Below are positions 46,569 through 55,456 of a stretch of DNA of 64,000 nucleotides, one piece after another. Where the stretch lies: assembly GCF_001886715.1 (NCBI RefSeq), contig NZ_CP018082.1, forward strand, positions 5,642,001-5,706,000, in the 5' to 3' direction. Below the pieces are notes generated by a model that was not told where the DNA came from, ran no database searches, and worked only from the letters and a program-made list of their open reading frames with translations. The DNA comes from Nocardia mangyaensis. GTDB taxonomy: Bacteria > Actinomycetota > Actinomycetes > Mycobacteriales > Mycobacteriaceae. The stretch's first letter is position 1. Each line of letters starts with the position of its first letter. The position numbers were made by a program, and so were the translations under genes.

Positions 46569-47428
46569 GCCAGACCTCGCAGAGTTCGTGCGGGGGGCCG
46601 GATGCCCTGGATCGCGGCGATCATGTCCACGACCCGACGGGTTTCGGCGACTTCGTGAACCCGGAAGAGCCGAGCGCCCGCGGCGGCCGCCCATGCGGTT
46701 GCCGCCAGTGTGCCCTCGACCCTCTCGGTAAGACCTACACCTAGAGTCTCCCCGATAAAATCCTTGTTACTCAGTGCCATCAGTACTGGCCATCCGGTTT
46801 TTACAAGACCGTCGATTCCGCGCAACAACTCGAGCCCGTGATAGGTGTTTTTTCCGAAATCATGCGTGGGATCTATCACTATTCCGTCCTGACGCACCCC
46901 GGCAGCCGCAGCGTTTTCGGCCGCGGCGACCACCGTCGCGGTCACCTCGGCCACCACATCGGCGTAGCGAACCCGGTGCGGCCGGGTGCGCGGAACAGCG
47001 CCCCCGGTGTGACTGCAGACGATCCCGGCACCGGTTCGCGCGGCCACCCGCACCAGCTCGGGATCGGCGCCGGACCAGGTGTCGTTGATCAGGTCCGCGC
47101 CGGCCGCGACGGCCGCGGCGGCGACCTGGCCGCGCCAGGTGTCCACACTGATCAACAGGTCGGGATACTTCGCCCGGATCGCCGCGACGAACGGCACCAC
47201 CCGCTGCGTTTCCTCGGCCGCGTCCACGGTGGTGCCCGGCCCGGCCTTCACCCCACCGATGTCGACCAGATCCGCGCCCTCGTCGACCGCACGCGCGACC
47301 CGCTCCATGGCCGCGGCGTCGCTGAAGGTGGCGCCGCGGTCGTAGAAGGAGTCGGGCGTGCGGTTCACGATGGCCATCACCAGCGCGCGATCGGTGGCCA
47401 CCGGCCGCCCGCAGAAGGTGGGCAGCAC
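46565..47428 (-). CDS. folP2: FolP2, dihydropteroate synthase homologue
   Basis: The 287-residue TIM-barrel protein has pterin-binding family motifs: MAIVNRTPDSFYDRGATFSD, EGADLVDIGGVKAGPGT, SVDTWRGQVAAAAVAAGADL and GIVIDPTHDFGKNTYHGLEL. The locus matches M. tuberculosis Rv1207, a DHPS homologue reported not to act as a true synthase. Several DHPS residues differ (NRTPDSF for NxTPDSF is kept; the GG.STRP loop reads GGVKAGPG), so the reaction is uncertain. The GTG at 47428 overlaps the fadD6 stop by one base (TAGTG). Confidence 0.9.
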   Translation of the reverse strand: MLPTFCGRPVATDRALVMAIVNRTPDSFYDRGATFSDAAAMERVARAVDEGADLVDIGGVKAGPGTTVDAAEETQRVVPFVAAIRAKYPDLLISVDTWRGQVAAAAVAAGADLINDTWSGADPELVRVAARTGAGIVCSHTGGAVPRTRPHRVRYADVVAEVTATVVAAAENAAAAGVRQDGIVIDPTHDFGKNTYHGLELLRGIDGLVKTGWPVLMALSNKDFIGETLGVGLTERVEGTLAATAWAAAAGARLFRVHEVAETRRVVDMIAAIQGIRPPARTLRGLA

Positions 47429-49194
47429 TATCTCGGCGCCTTACCGTTGGCGACGTCGGCGGCGTAGTCGTCGTAGGCGGGCACATAGCCCTTCGACGGT
47501 CCGGCCAGCACGTAGAGCGCGGACTCGCTGTCGGGTGCGTAGCCCTGCTTGCGCAGTTCCACCTTCCGGCTCTTGAACGTCGAGGTCTGTTCCAGCTCGG
47601 CGACCACCCGCACGAACAGCGGGATCGCGTACAGCGGCAGCCGCTCGTGCACCGTCGCCGCCAGCGCCTTGCCGTCGAACTCGGCGTCGGGGTGCAGGGT
47701 GATCGCGGCCATGCCCGCCTTGCCGTCGGCACCGGGGATGTCGACGCCGTAGACGACGGCCTGTTCGATGCTCGGGTGGTGTCCGAGCGCGCCCTCGACC
47801 TCGGTCGTCGCCACGTTCTCGCCCTTCCAGCGGAAGGTGTCACCGAGCCGGTCGACGAACGCGATGTGCCAGAAATGCTGATCGCGCACGAGATCGCCGG
47901 TGTCGAACCAGCAGTCGCCCTTCTTGAAGCCATCGCGGACGAGCTTCGATTCCGAGGCGCGCTCGTCGGTGTAGCCGTCGAAGGGCTGGCGGTTGTTCAC
48001 CTTCGCCAGCAGCAGGCCGACCCCGCCGCGCGACACCCGGCGCAGCTTGCCATCGGATCCGCGTGTGGCCTTGCCGGTCTCGTCGTCGTACTCGACGACG
48101 GCGTACGGCAGCGGGCACAGCCCGGCGGTGCGGTCGAGGCCGAAGGCGTTGACGAAGGCCAGCGGCGCCTCGCTCGACCCGTAGAACTCCACGACCCGTC
48201 CGATCCGGAACCGGCGCCGGAACTCGTCCCACAGTTCGGGCCGCAGGCCGTTGCCGACGACGAGCCGGATCCGGTTGCCCTTCTCGGCGGGCCGCACCGG
48301 CTGGTTGAGCAGGTACCGGCACAGCTCGCCGATGTAGATGAACGCGGTCGCGCGCTCGCGGGCGATCTCGTCCCAGAAGCCCGACGCCGAGAACTTGCGC
48401 GAGAGGACGTAGGTGGCCTCACCGGCGAGCACCGACGACAGCGCGACCGTGAGCGCGTTGTTGTGATAGAGCGGCAGACAGCAGTACATGCCGTCCCCAC
48501 CGTGCAGCCGCACGCCGAGACCACCGAGACCCGCCATGCTCTTGGTCCAGCGATGGTGGGTCATCACGCTGGCCTTGGGCAGGCCGGTGGTGCCGGAGGT
48601 GAAGATCAGGAAGGCCCGCTCGCCCGCGGTGACCTGGTCGCACACCGCCGGATCGGCATCCGGTGCGGTACGGGCGGCTTCGGCGAGTTCCTCGGCGGCG
48701 AGCACGTTCCCGGCGGGCTCGGGCAGCGAGTCCAGCGCCTCGGCGCATTCCTCGCCGACCACGGTCAGCACGGCGTTCAGCAGACCGATGCTGTGGGCGA
48801 GCACCTGATCGCGCTGGTTGTAGTTGAGCAGGCCGACGGTGGCGCCCAGCTTGAGCACCGCGAGCACGGTGAACAGGGTCTCCGGCCGGTTGGTCATCAG
48901 CACGCCGACCACGTCACCGCGACCGACCCCGCGCACGGAAAGCACTGCCGCGTACCGGTTCACCTCGCTGTTGGCGGCGCGATAGGTGTAGGAGCGGCCC
49001 TCGAATCGCAGGAACACCCGATCGGGCCTGCGGTGGGCGACCTGTTGGAAGTAGCGGCCGATGGAGGCTTTGTCCTTGGGGCCCACCAGCATTCCGCGCG
49101 CGTTGCGCAGCATGCCGGGGACGTCCTTGGCCATGCTCGGCAGCGCGCGTGCCAGGTCGGTCACGCTCACGGTGTCGCGGGCGTCAGTGCTCAC
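47428..49194 (-). CDS. fadD6: Long-chain acyl-CoA synthetase FadD6
   Basis: The 588-residue FATP/very-long-chain acyl-CoA synthetase-type enzyme activates fatty acids, possibly coupled to uptake. AMP site IFTSGTTGLPKASVMTHHRW, then YCCLPLYHNNALTVAL, VEFYGSSEAPLAFVNAFG, DCWFDTGDLVRDQHFWHIAF and RLGDTFRWKGENVATTEVEG; the C-terminal Lys region STFKSRKVELRKQGY is intact. Equals Rv1206. The GTG at 49194 has GGAG 6 bases upstream and overlaps the end of the LOG gene by 11 bases. Confidence 0.93.
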   Translation of the reverse strand: MSTDARDTVSVTDLARALPSMAKDVPGMLRNARGMLVGPKDKASIGRYFQQVAHRRPDRVFLRFEGRSYTYRAANSEVNRYAAVLSVRGVGRGDVVGVLMTNRPETLFTVLAVLKLGATVGLLNYNQRDQVLAHSIGLLNAVLTVVGEECAEALDSLPEPAGNVLAAEELAEAARTAPDADPAVCDQVTAGERAFLIFTSGTTGLPKASVMTHHRWTKSMAGLGGLGVRLHGGDGMYCCLPLYHNNALTVALSSVLAGEATYVLSRKFSASGFWDEIARERATAFIYIGELCRYLLNQPVRPAEKGNRIRLVVGNGLRPELWDEFRRRFRIGRVVEFYGSSEAPLAFVNAFGLDRTAGLCPLPYAVVEYDDETGKATRGSDGKLRRVSRGGVGLLLAKVNNRQPFDGYTDERASESKLVRDGFKKGDCWFDTGDLVRDQHFWHIAFVDRLGDTFRWKGENVATTEVEGALGHHPSIEQAVVYGVDIPGADGKAGMAAITLHPDAEFDGKALAATVHERLPLYAIPLFVRVVAELEQTSTFKSRKVELRKQGYAPDSESALYVLAGPSKGYVPAYDDYAADVANGKAPR

Positions 49195-49762
49195 GTCGAT
49201 CTCCTACCCCTGTGGCCGCGGCCGGTCGCAGCGCGGCGAACGCAGCGGGCAGGTCGGCGACCACGGTGATGCGGTCGCGCGCCTCCCGCGCCACGATTCT
49301 GCGCTCGGACAAACCGTCGATCCAGCGAAACAATCCTTCATAGAACCCGTCGGCATCGAGGACGACCACGGGTTTGGTGTGTTCGCCGAGGTAGCCGCCG
49401 GTCCACGTCTCGAAGAATTCCTCGAGCGTGCCGATCCCGCCGGGCAGGGTGAGGAAGGCGTCGGCGCGCGCCTCCATCAGCTGTTTGCGCTGGCGCATGG
49501 TGTCGGTGACGAGCAGTTCGTCGGCGTCGACATCGGCGACCTCGCGGTGCACCAGATGCTTGGGGATCACGCCGATGGTGTGCGCGCCACCGGCACGGGC
49601 CGCGGTGGCGACCGCGCCCATCATCGACACGTGACCGCCGCCGGAGACCAGTTGCCAACCGCGCCGGGCGATCTCGGTGCCGACCCGGGCGGCCAGGCTG
49701 ATCAGGGCGGGTTCGTCGGTGCTTGCCGAGCAGTAGACGCAGACGGAGTAGGGCGCACTCAC
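49184..49762 (-). CDS. LOG-family cytokinin-nucleotide phosphoribohydrolase
   Basis: The 192-residue Rossmann-like protein of the LOG (lysine decarboxylase-like) family has SVCVYCSASTDEPAL at the N-terminus, QLVSGGGHVSMMGAVATAA and the signature FLTLPGGIGTLEEFFETWTG (PGGxGTxxE). It removes ribose-5-phosphate from N6-substituted AMP, as M. tuberculosis Rv1205 does. The GTG at 49762 overlaps the stop of the upstream paralogue by 4 bases (GTGA), with GAGG 7 bases upstream. It overlaps fadD6 by 11 bases. Confidence 0.9.
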   Translation of the reverse strand: MSAPYSVCVYCSASTDEPALISLAARVGTEIARRGWQLVSGGGHVSMMGAVATAARAGGAHTIGVIPKHLVHREVADVDADELLVTDTMRQRKQLMEARADAFLTLPGGIGTLEEFFETWTGGYLGEHTKPVVVLDADGFYEGLFRWIDGLSERRIVAREARDRITVVADLPAAFAALRPAAATGVGDRREH

Positions 49763-50565
49763 CACTTGTCCTCGGTGCCGAGGCGCTCGATGTCGCCCTT
49801 GTCGCCCGACTGACCCTGGATGATCCGCACGACCTCCTCGACGCTGTCGGTGACCTGGATCAGGTCGAGATCGTCGGGCGAGATCTTGCCCGCGGTCGCC
49901 ATCGATTCGCGCAGCCAGGTGACCAGGCCCGACCAGTACTCGGTGCCGAACAGGATGATCGGGAAGCGGGTGATCTTGCGGGTCTGCACCAGGGTCAGCG
50001 CCTCGAACAGTTCGTCGAGGGTGCCGAAGCCACCGGGCAGGCAGACGAAGGCGCGCGAGTACTTCACGAACATCGTCTTGCGGACGAAGAAGTACCGGAA
50101 GTTGATGCCGAGGTCGACCCACTCGTTGAGACCCTGCTCGAACGGCAACTCGATCCCGAGGCCGATCGAATAGCCGCCGGCCTGCGAGGCTCCCCGGTTG
50201 GCGGCCTCCATCGCACCGGGCCCGCCGCCGGTGATCACCGCGAAGCCCGCCTCGCTGAGCGCGGCGCCGATCGCCTGCCCCGCCGCGTACTCGGGATGGT
50301 CGGTTGGCGTGCGCGCCGAGCCGAACACCGTCACCGCGGGCGGCACCTCGGCCAGCGCGCCGAAGCCCTCGACGAACTCGGCCTGGATCCGCAGCACCCG
50401 CCACGGATCGGTGTGTACCCACTCGCTGTCCTGCCGCGTGTCGAGCAGGTGCTTGTCCGCGGTTCCCACGCCGGGGTTGCGCTTGCGACGGAACATCACC
50501 GGACCCCGGAACTTCGGCGTCGATTTGACCTTCCCAACCAGTTCATCCGCGGATTCGGTAGACAT
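49759..50565 (-). CDS. TIGR00730-type Rossmann-fold (LOG-like) protein
   Basis: The 268-residue protein is a second, longer LOG-superfamily member. After a basic N-terminal extension (PKFRGPVMFRRKRNPGVGT) come VTVFGSARTPTDHPEYAAG, VITGGGPGAMEAANRGASQA and the signature FVCLPGGFGTLDELFEALTL. Family members cleave nucleoside monophosphates; the exact substrate is unknown. The ATG at 50565 has TAGCGT (50573-50578) 7 bases upstream, so it may be leaderless. It is translationally coupled to the Rv1205-like LOG gene. Confidence 0.88.
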   Translation of the reverse strand: MSTESADELVGKVKSTPKFRGPVMFRRKRNPGVGTADKHLLDTRQDSEWVHTDPWRVLRIQAEFVEGFGALAEVPPAVTVFGSARTPTDHPEYAAGQAIGAALSEAGFAVITGGGPGAMEAANRGASQAGGYSIGLGIELPFEQGLNEWVDLGINFRYFFVRKTMFVKYSRAFVCLPGGFGTLDELFEALTLVQTRKITRFPIILFGTEYWSGLVTWLRESMATAGKISPDDLDLIQVTDSVEEVVRIIQGQSGDKGDIERLGTEDKW

Positions 50566-50585
50566 GGCCCCCACGCTACTGGGTC

Positions 50586-51680
50586 TCATCCCCGCGTCAG
50601 ATAGGTGCGCAGCATCGCCGTCACGGCGCTGATCTGCGCGAGGGGTACATGCTCGTCGCGCTTGTGCGCGAGGTTGGGATCGCCGGGGCCGAAGTTGACG
50701 GCGGGAATGCCGCGGGCGGCGAAGCGGGAGACGTCGGTCCAGCCGTACTTGGCGCGTACGCCGCCGCCCCCATGGACGTTGACCGAGTCGATGAGCGTGC
50801 GCGCGGCGGGCGCGGTCAGGCCGGGCAGGGCGCCGGGTGAGGAGTCGGTCACCTCGAAGGTCAGGTCGAGGCCGGCGAAGACCTCGCGGACGTGCTCGAT
50901 CGCCTGCTCGACCGTGCGGTCGGGAGCGAAACGGAAGTTCACATCCACCTCGCCCACATCGGGCACCACATTGCCCGCGACGCCGCCGGAGACGCGCACG
51001 GCCGAGAGGCCCTCGCGGTAGACACAGCCATCGATGTCGACCTTGCGCGCCTGGTAGGCGGTCAGCCGGGCCAGCACCGGTGCCAGCGCGTGGATGGCGT
51101 TGTCACCCAGCCAGGCGCGGGCCGAGTGAGCCCGCACGCCCTCGGTGGTCAGCCGGACCCGCAGAGTGCCCTGACAGCCGGCCTCGATCCAGCCCGCCGA
51201 CGGTTCGCCGAGGATGGCCAGATCGCCCTCCAGCCATTCCGGGAGGTCGCGCTCGATATGGGCCAAGCCGTTGAACGCGGCGGCGATCTCCTCGCCGTCG
51301 TAGAAGATCAGCGTCAGATCGTGCGCGGGGTCGGTGATGGTGGCGGCCAGATGCAGGAACACCGCGTCGCCGGACTTCATGTCGACGGTGCCGCAGCCGA
51401 ACAGCACCGCCTGTCCCTCGACCCGGTCGGGCCTGCTCGGCACGTTGTCGGCGATCGGCACCGTGTCGAGGTGTCCGGCCAGGATCACCCTGGTCGGCAG
51501 GCCGCGATGGGTGCGGGCCAGCACCACATTGCCGTGCCGGAGCACCTCGAAGCCGGTGGTCTGCTCCCGCAGCGCCGCCTCGACCAGGTCCGCGATCTTG
51601 GCCTCGTCCCGCGAGACGCTGGGCACATCGACCAGGGCGGCGGTCAGCTGAATGGGGTCGGCGCGCAAATCGAGAGTCAC
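50586..51680 (-). CDS. dapE: Succinyl-diaminopimelate desuccinylase DapE
   Basis: The 364-residue M20 di-zinc hydrolase removes succinate from N-succinyl-LL-DAP in lysine and peptidoglycan synthesis. Metal ligands: His in [10 protein letters not shown], Asp in [14 protein letters not shown], Glu-Glu in [13 protein letters not shown], Glu in [10 protein letters not shown] and the late His in [15 protein letters not shown]. Full length. The GTG at 51680 has TACCCT (51687-51692) 6 bases upstream. Divergent from dapD, so two DAP-pathway enzymes flank one 242-base gap; dapC lies at the right window edge. Confidence 0.95.
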   Translation of the reverse strand: MTLDLRADPIQLTAALVDVPSVSRDEAKIADLVEAALREQTTGFEVLRHGNVVLARTHRGLPTRVILAGHLDTVPIADNVPSRPDRVEGQAVLFGCGTVDMKSGDAVFLHLAATITDPAHDLTLIFYDGEEIAAAFNGLAHIERDLPEWLEGDLAILGEPSAGWIEAGCQGTLRVRLTTEGVRAHSARAWLGDNAIHALAPVLARLTAYQARKVDIDGCVYREGLSAVRVSGGVAGNVVPDVGEVDVNFRFAPDRTVEQAIEHVREVFAGLDLTFEVTDSSPGALPGLTAPAARTLIDSVNVHGGGGVRAKYGWTDVSRFAARGIPAVNFGPGDPNLAHKRDEHVPLAQISAVTAMLRTYLTRG

Positions 51681-51726
51681 ATCTCGAGGGTAGTACGGGG
51701 GCCGGCGGCGAGCGTTCGCGAACTGA

Positions 51727-51888
51727 CAGGCCACTACCTGGGCTGTCGACAGCGGCCGGTTCGAGGTCACCGCGGACGGCACCGCCGTGGCGCTCGAGAC
51801 CGAGGACGGCACGGTCGTCGACTCCACGCCGCTGCGCGGGCGATTGGCCGCGCGCCTTCGCGCGTTGGGTGCCCGAGGGGGTGGCGAA
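51727..51888 (+). pseudogene. Coding-like remnant between dapE and dapD
   Basis: After a TGA at 51724 one frame reads [20 protein letters not shown] and, later, [17 protein letters not shown] with nearly every third base G or C, as in genes of this genome. It has no good start and runs out of frame into dapD. It may be the C-terminal piece of a lost gene or an unrecognised short gene. No family recognised. Confidence 0.25.
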
Positions 51889-51909
51889 CACCAGTGCGCG
51901 CGGAACGGG

Positions 51910-51915
51910 CAAAAT
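51910..51915 (+). promoter_or_regulatory. -10-like hexamer deciding the dapD start
   Basis: CAAAAT ends 7 bases before the GTG at 51923. It argues for GTG over the ATG at 51914, which overlaps the hexamer. Confidence 0.4.
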
Positions 51916-51922
51916 GAGAACC

Positions 51923-52873
51923 GTGAGTATTCAGGGAGCAAGCGCAGTCGGTATCGCCAACGTGACCGCGGACGGGACCGTCCTCGATACCTGGTACCCG
52001 AGCCCGGAGCTGGGTGCGTTCACCGAGACCGGCTCCAAGCGGCTCGAGGCGGGCGAGGTCGCCGAGTTCGCCGAGCTGCTCGGCGTCGATGCCGCGCGCG
52101 GGGTGGAGGTGATCGCGGTGCGCACCACCATCGCGGACCTCTCGGCCGCCCCCGTCGACGCGCACGACGTCTACCTGCGCCTGCACCTGCTCTCGCGCCG
52201 TCTCGTGCGGCCGCACGGCCTGAGCCTGGACGGCCAGTTCGGACTGCTCAGCAATGTCGTGTGGACCAATCACGGCCCGTGCGCGGTCGAGGGCTTCGAG
52301 CAGACCCGCCTGAAGCTGCGCGCCCGCGGCCCGGTGACCGTGCTCAGCGTCGACAAGTTCCCCCGCCTGGTCGACTACGTGGTGCCCTCCGGCGTGCGCA
52401 TCGGCGACGCCGACCGCGTCCGCCTCGGCGCCCACCTCGCCTCGGGTACCACCGTCATGCACGAGGGCTTCGTCAACTTCAACGCGGGCACCCTCGGCAA
52501 CTCGATGGTCGAGGGCCGGATCTCGGCGGGTGTGGTGGTCGGCGACGGCTCCGACGTCGGCGGCGGCGCCTCCATCATGGGCACCCTGTCCGGCGGCGGC
52601 ACCCAGGTCATCTCGGTCGGCGAGCGTTCGCTGCTCGGCGCCAACTCCGGCCTCGGCATCTCCCTCGGCGACGACTGCGTCATCGAAGCCGGCCTCTACG
52701 TCACCGCGGGCACCAAGGTCAGCACCCCCGACGGCACCGTCGTCAAGGCATCGACCCTGTCCGGTCAGAACAACCTGCTGTTCCGCCGCAACTCCACCAC
52801 CGGCGCCGTCGAGGTCGTCGGACGCAAGGGCACCGGCGTCGAACTCAACGCCGACCTGCACGCCAACGACTGA
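51923..52873 (+). CDS. dapD: Tetrahydrodipicolinate N-succinyltransferase DapD
   Basis: The 316-residue left-handed beta-helix acyltransferase uses succinyl-CoA in the DAP/lysine pathway. Hallmarks: [73 protein letters not shown] and [20 protein letters not shown]. It belongs to the actinobacterial DapD class (Rv1201c-like). The GTG at 51923 gives [15 protein letters not shown] terminator at 52887-52918 follows. Confidence 0.95.
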   Translation: MSIQGASAVGIANVTADGTVLDTWYPSPELGAFTETGSKRLEAGEVAEFAELLGVDAARGVEVIAVRTTIADLSAAPVDAHDVYLRLHLLSRRLVRPHGLSLDGQFGLLSNVVWTNHGPCAVEGFEQTRLKLRARGPVTVLSVDKFPRLVDYVVPSGVRIGDADRVRLGAHLASGTTVMHEGFVNFNAGTLGNSMVEGRISAGVVVGDGSDVGGGASIMGTLSGGGTQVISVGERSLLGANSGLGISLGDDCVIEAGLYVTAGTKVSTPDGTVVKASTLSGQNNLLFRRNSTTGAVEVVGRKGTGVELNADLHAND

Positions 52874-52886
52874 GCTGCTTCGACCG

Positions 52887-52918
52887 AGGCCCCGCACTCC
52901 GCGAGCGCGGGGCCTTTT
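52887..52918 (+). terminator. dapD terminator
   Basis: AGGCCCCGC (52887-52895) pairs with GCGGGGCCT (52907-52915) and is followed by TTTT; 14 bases past the dapD stop. Confidence 0.9.
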
Positions 52919-52938
52919 CGTCCGCGCATCATCGCTGA

Positions 52939-53328
52939 TCAGGGCTGGGGCGGTTCCGGGGTGAGGCCGAAGGCGATGACTTTGCTGGGGTGGATGCGGA
53001 TGAGGGCATCGGGTTTCTCGGAGATGTAGGACTCGGCCTCGGTCAAAGCTTCCGCGGTGCCGCGGATTTCGACGCAGCGGACGCGCCAGGGTTGCACCGA
53101 GGCGATGTCGTCGACGACGAAGGCGACATGGGGACTGGTGGCGAGGTTGCGGAACTTCTTGGAGGCGGCCAGGTTCCAGCCCGCGATGTCGATGGTGCCG
53201 AGGTCAGCGTTGTAGCGGAAACCGACCGGGTTGTTCTGGGGTGCGCCGTCGGGGCGAATGGTGGCCAGGCGGCCCAGCTTCTGGGTCGACAGGTAGGCGA
53301 TCTGCTCGGCGGTCAGTGCTGCGCTCAT
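52939..53328 (-). CDS. PPOX-class F420-dependent flavoprotein
   Basis: The 129-residue split-barrel protein has YLSTQKLGRLATIRPDGAPQ (N-terminal strand pair), NNPVGFRY, FRNLATSPHVAFVVDDIASV and the CVEIRGTAEAL strand. This fits the TIGR03618/Rv1155-like F420-binding oxidoreductases of actinobacteria; FMN binding is the alternative. Physiological substrate unknown. The ATG at 53328 is chosen by family N-terminus; the much longer frame upstream is antisense to the region after the response regulator. Minus strand, downstream of the response regulator by 41 bases. Confidence 0.82.
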   Translation of the reverse strand: MSAALTAEQIAYLSTQKLGRLATIRPDGAPQNNPVGFRYNADLGTIDIAGWNLAASKKFRNLATSPHVAFVVDDIASVQPWRVRCVEIRGTAEALTEAESYISEKPDALIRIHPSKVIAFGLTPEPPQP

Positions 53329-53369
53329 GGCTTCGACGGTAGAACCTCGAGCACGCTCGAGGTCAAGAA

Positions 53370-54029
53370 TCACCCCTTCAGTCGTAGCACGGCCAGTACG
53401 CGGCGATGGTGGGTGTCGGAGGGCGGCAGGTCGAGCTTGGTGAATATGTTGCCGATGTGCTTTTCCACGGCACGTTCGGTGACCGTGAGGGCGCGAGCGA
53501 TGGCGGCATTGGTCAGGCCCTGAGCCATGAGCTCGAGCACCTCCCGCTCGCGCGGGGTGAGCCGGGCCAGACCGGACTGCTGGCGGGCGGCACCCATCAG
53601 CTGACTCACCACCTCCGGGTCCAGTGCCGTACCACCGGTGGCGACCCGGCCGAGCGCGTCCATGAAGTCCCCGACATCGGCCACCCGATCCTTGAGCAGA
53701 TACCCCACCCCGCTGGCACCGTCGCTGAGCAGTTCGGTGGCATAGCGGGTCTCGACCCACTGGGAGAAGACGAGCACCCCGGTCCGGGGGTACTTGCGGC
53801 GCAGTTCGATGGCGGCGAGCAGGCCCTCGTCGGTGAACGACGGCGGCATCCGCACATCGACCACCGCGACATCCGGTGCGTGGGTACCGACCACCGTCGA
53901 CAGGTCGGTGGCGTCCCCCACCATGGCGACCACCTCGTGCCCACGCTCGGCGAGCAGCCCGGCCAGCCCGTCACGCAGGATGGCATTGTCCTCGGCGATC
54001 ACGATGCGCAACGAGTCAGGCGCGCTCAT
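53370..54029 (-). CDS. NarL/LuxR-type response regulator
   Basis: The 219-residue regulator has a receiver domain (about 7-125) with acidic pair in VIAEDNAILRDGLAGLL, phospho-Asp in VAVVDVRMPP (about 57) and Lys in GYLLKDRVADV; its LuxR HTH (about 155-215) carries LTPREREVLELMAQGLTNAA and ERAVEKHIGNIFTKLDL. It overlaps the kinase stop by 4 bases, so kinase and regulator are made together. Targets unknown; the sensor is a membrane protein, suggesting cell-envelope signals. Confidence 0.93.
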   Translation of the reverse strand: MSAPDSLRIVIAEDNAILRDGLAGLLAERGHEVVAMVGDATDLSTVVGTHAPDVAVVDVRMPPSFTDEGLLAAIELRRKYPRTGVLVFSQWVETRYATELLSDGASGVGYLLKDRVADVGDFMDALGRVATGGTALDPEVVSQLMGAARQQSGLARLTPREREVLELMAQGLTNAAIARALTVTERAVEKHIGNIFTKLDLPPSDTHHRRVLAVLRLKG

Positions 54030-55387
54030 CGAGGCTCCACGAGCGGCAGGGTCAGGGCGATGGCGGTCGGTCCGCCGGGTGGGCTGTCCACGGTCATGGT
54101 GCCGTCGACCGTACCGGCCCGCGCGGCCAGCCCTGCCAGACCGGTTCCGGCACCGGGCATTGCAGCATCCGGGCGCGGCGCACCGCCGATCCCGTTGTCA
54201 CGCACTGTCACCGTGAGAAGTCTGGCACCGGTCGGAACCACCGACACCAGAACGTGATTCGCGTCGGCGTGGCGCACCACGTTGGTGAGCAGCTCGGCCA
54301 CCGAGAAGTAGGCGATGGCCTCGATCGCCGGACTCGGCCGCGCGATCAGTTCGAACCGCAGTTCGACCAGCACCGCGCAGCGTGCGGCCAACGTCTCCAG
54401 GGCCGGCTCGAGGCCCAGTTCCAGTGCGGGCGGGTGGATTCCGCGCACCAGCTCGCGCAATTCGACCAGCGCCTCCTTGGAACTGCTGTGCGCGTCGGCG
54501 ATCAGGTCGCTCGCGTCGCCGCCCCGCGCGACCCGCTCCTCGGCCCGGCCGAGCGCCATCGCGATGGTCACCAGCCGCGCCTGGGCGCCGTCGTGCAGAT
54601 CGCGTTCCACCCGGCGCAGGGTGGCGGCGGAATCCTCGACCGCGACCCGCCTGCTCTCCCGCAGCTGCGACATCCGCTCACGGTTGGTGGGGGTCAGCAA
54701 CCAGATCGCCACCTGCCGGTGCACCAGGCAGACCACCCGGATCAGCCACGGCAGCACGAAACAGCCGAGCACACCGACCGCACCCAGTCCGAGCACCCGC
54801 GGCCAGGTGTCGAAGTAGAAATCGTCGAACTGCACCATCGACTGGTGTTCGACACCGTCGGCGTCGACGTTGACCGGCCGCACGATCGCCCAGAAGATCG
54901 GCGAGATCGCGGTGAACACGGCCATCGCGACCGCTACCAGGACGAAGTACCCGATGACCACACCGAGCAGTGACTGCACGAAGAGGAAAGCCAGCGCCCG
55001 CCAGGCGGCCAGATCGGTGAACGCCCCGGTCAGGAACCCGATCAGGCCGCGCTTCGGACGAAACGGCGGCGGCGGATCCAGCTCGGTGTCGAGCAGAGTC
55101 CGCACCAGCGCGCGGTACACCGCTGCCCAGACCCTGCCACCCAGGATCACCAGCGCCAGCACCGGAACGCCGACGACCAACACCGCGAAGAACAGCCCAC
55201 CGCCGAGGCCCAGATACAGGTAGCCGATCCCGAAGCTGCCCAGAACCGACGCCGCGATCAGGTATCCGAGTTCCTTCCAGGTCCTGGCCTGGAACGGGGC
55301 GAGCGCGACGGCGCGCAGCCCGGGTCCGACGGCGACCGGCGCGGAGCGCGGCGCCACGTCGAGCACTTCAGTTGACGATTCGGTCAT
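54026..55387 (-). CDS. Membrane sensor histidine kinase (HisKA_3/HATPase)
   Basis: The 453-residue kinase has an N-terminal putative sensor domain with about four membrane helices (GYLIAASVLGSFGIGYLYLG, FFAVLVVGVPVLALVILGG, a pair around FLFVQSLLGVVIGYFVLVAV and LGAVGVLGCFVLPWLI), then the phospho-His helix RRVERDLHDGAQARLVTIAM (about 266) and an HATPase domain with AELLTNVVRHADAN and VTVRDNGIGG. Start at the ATG at 55387; an ATG at 55396 is also possible. Cognate regulator directly downstream. Confidence 0.9.
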   Translation of the reverse strand: MTESSTEVLDVAPRSAPVAVGPGLRAVALAPFQARTWKELGYLIAASVLGSFGIGYLYLGLGGGLFFAVLVVGVPVLALVILGGRVWAAVYRALVRTLLDTELDPPPPFRPKRGLIGFLTGAFTDLAAWRALAFLFVQSLLGVVIGYFVLVAVAMAVFTAISPIFWAIVRPVNVDADGVEHQSMVQFDDFYFDTWPRVLGLGAVGVLGCFVLPWLIRVVCLVHRQVAIWLLTPTNRERMSQLRESRRVAVEDSAATLRRVERDLHDGAQARLVTIAMALGRAEERVARGGDASDLIADAHSSSKEALVELRELVRGIHPPALELGLEPALETLAARCAVLVELRFELIARPSPAIEAIAYFSVAELLTNVVRHADANHVLVSVVPTGARLLTVTVRDNGIGGAPRPDAAMPGAGTGLAGLAARAGTVDGTMTVDSPPGGPTAIALTLPLVEPR

Positions 55388-55456
55388 GCCGTCCATGTTC
55401 GTCGAGGGGAAGCGGCCTTTCGAGGGAGCAGGCCACCGCATCCATGGTGTAGCCGG

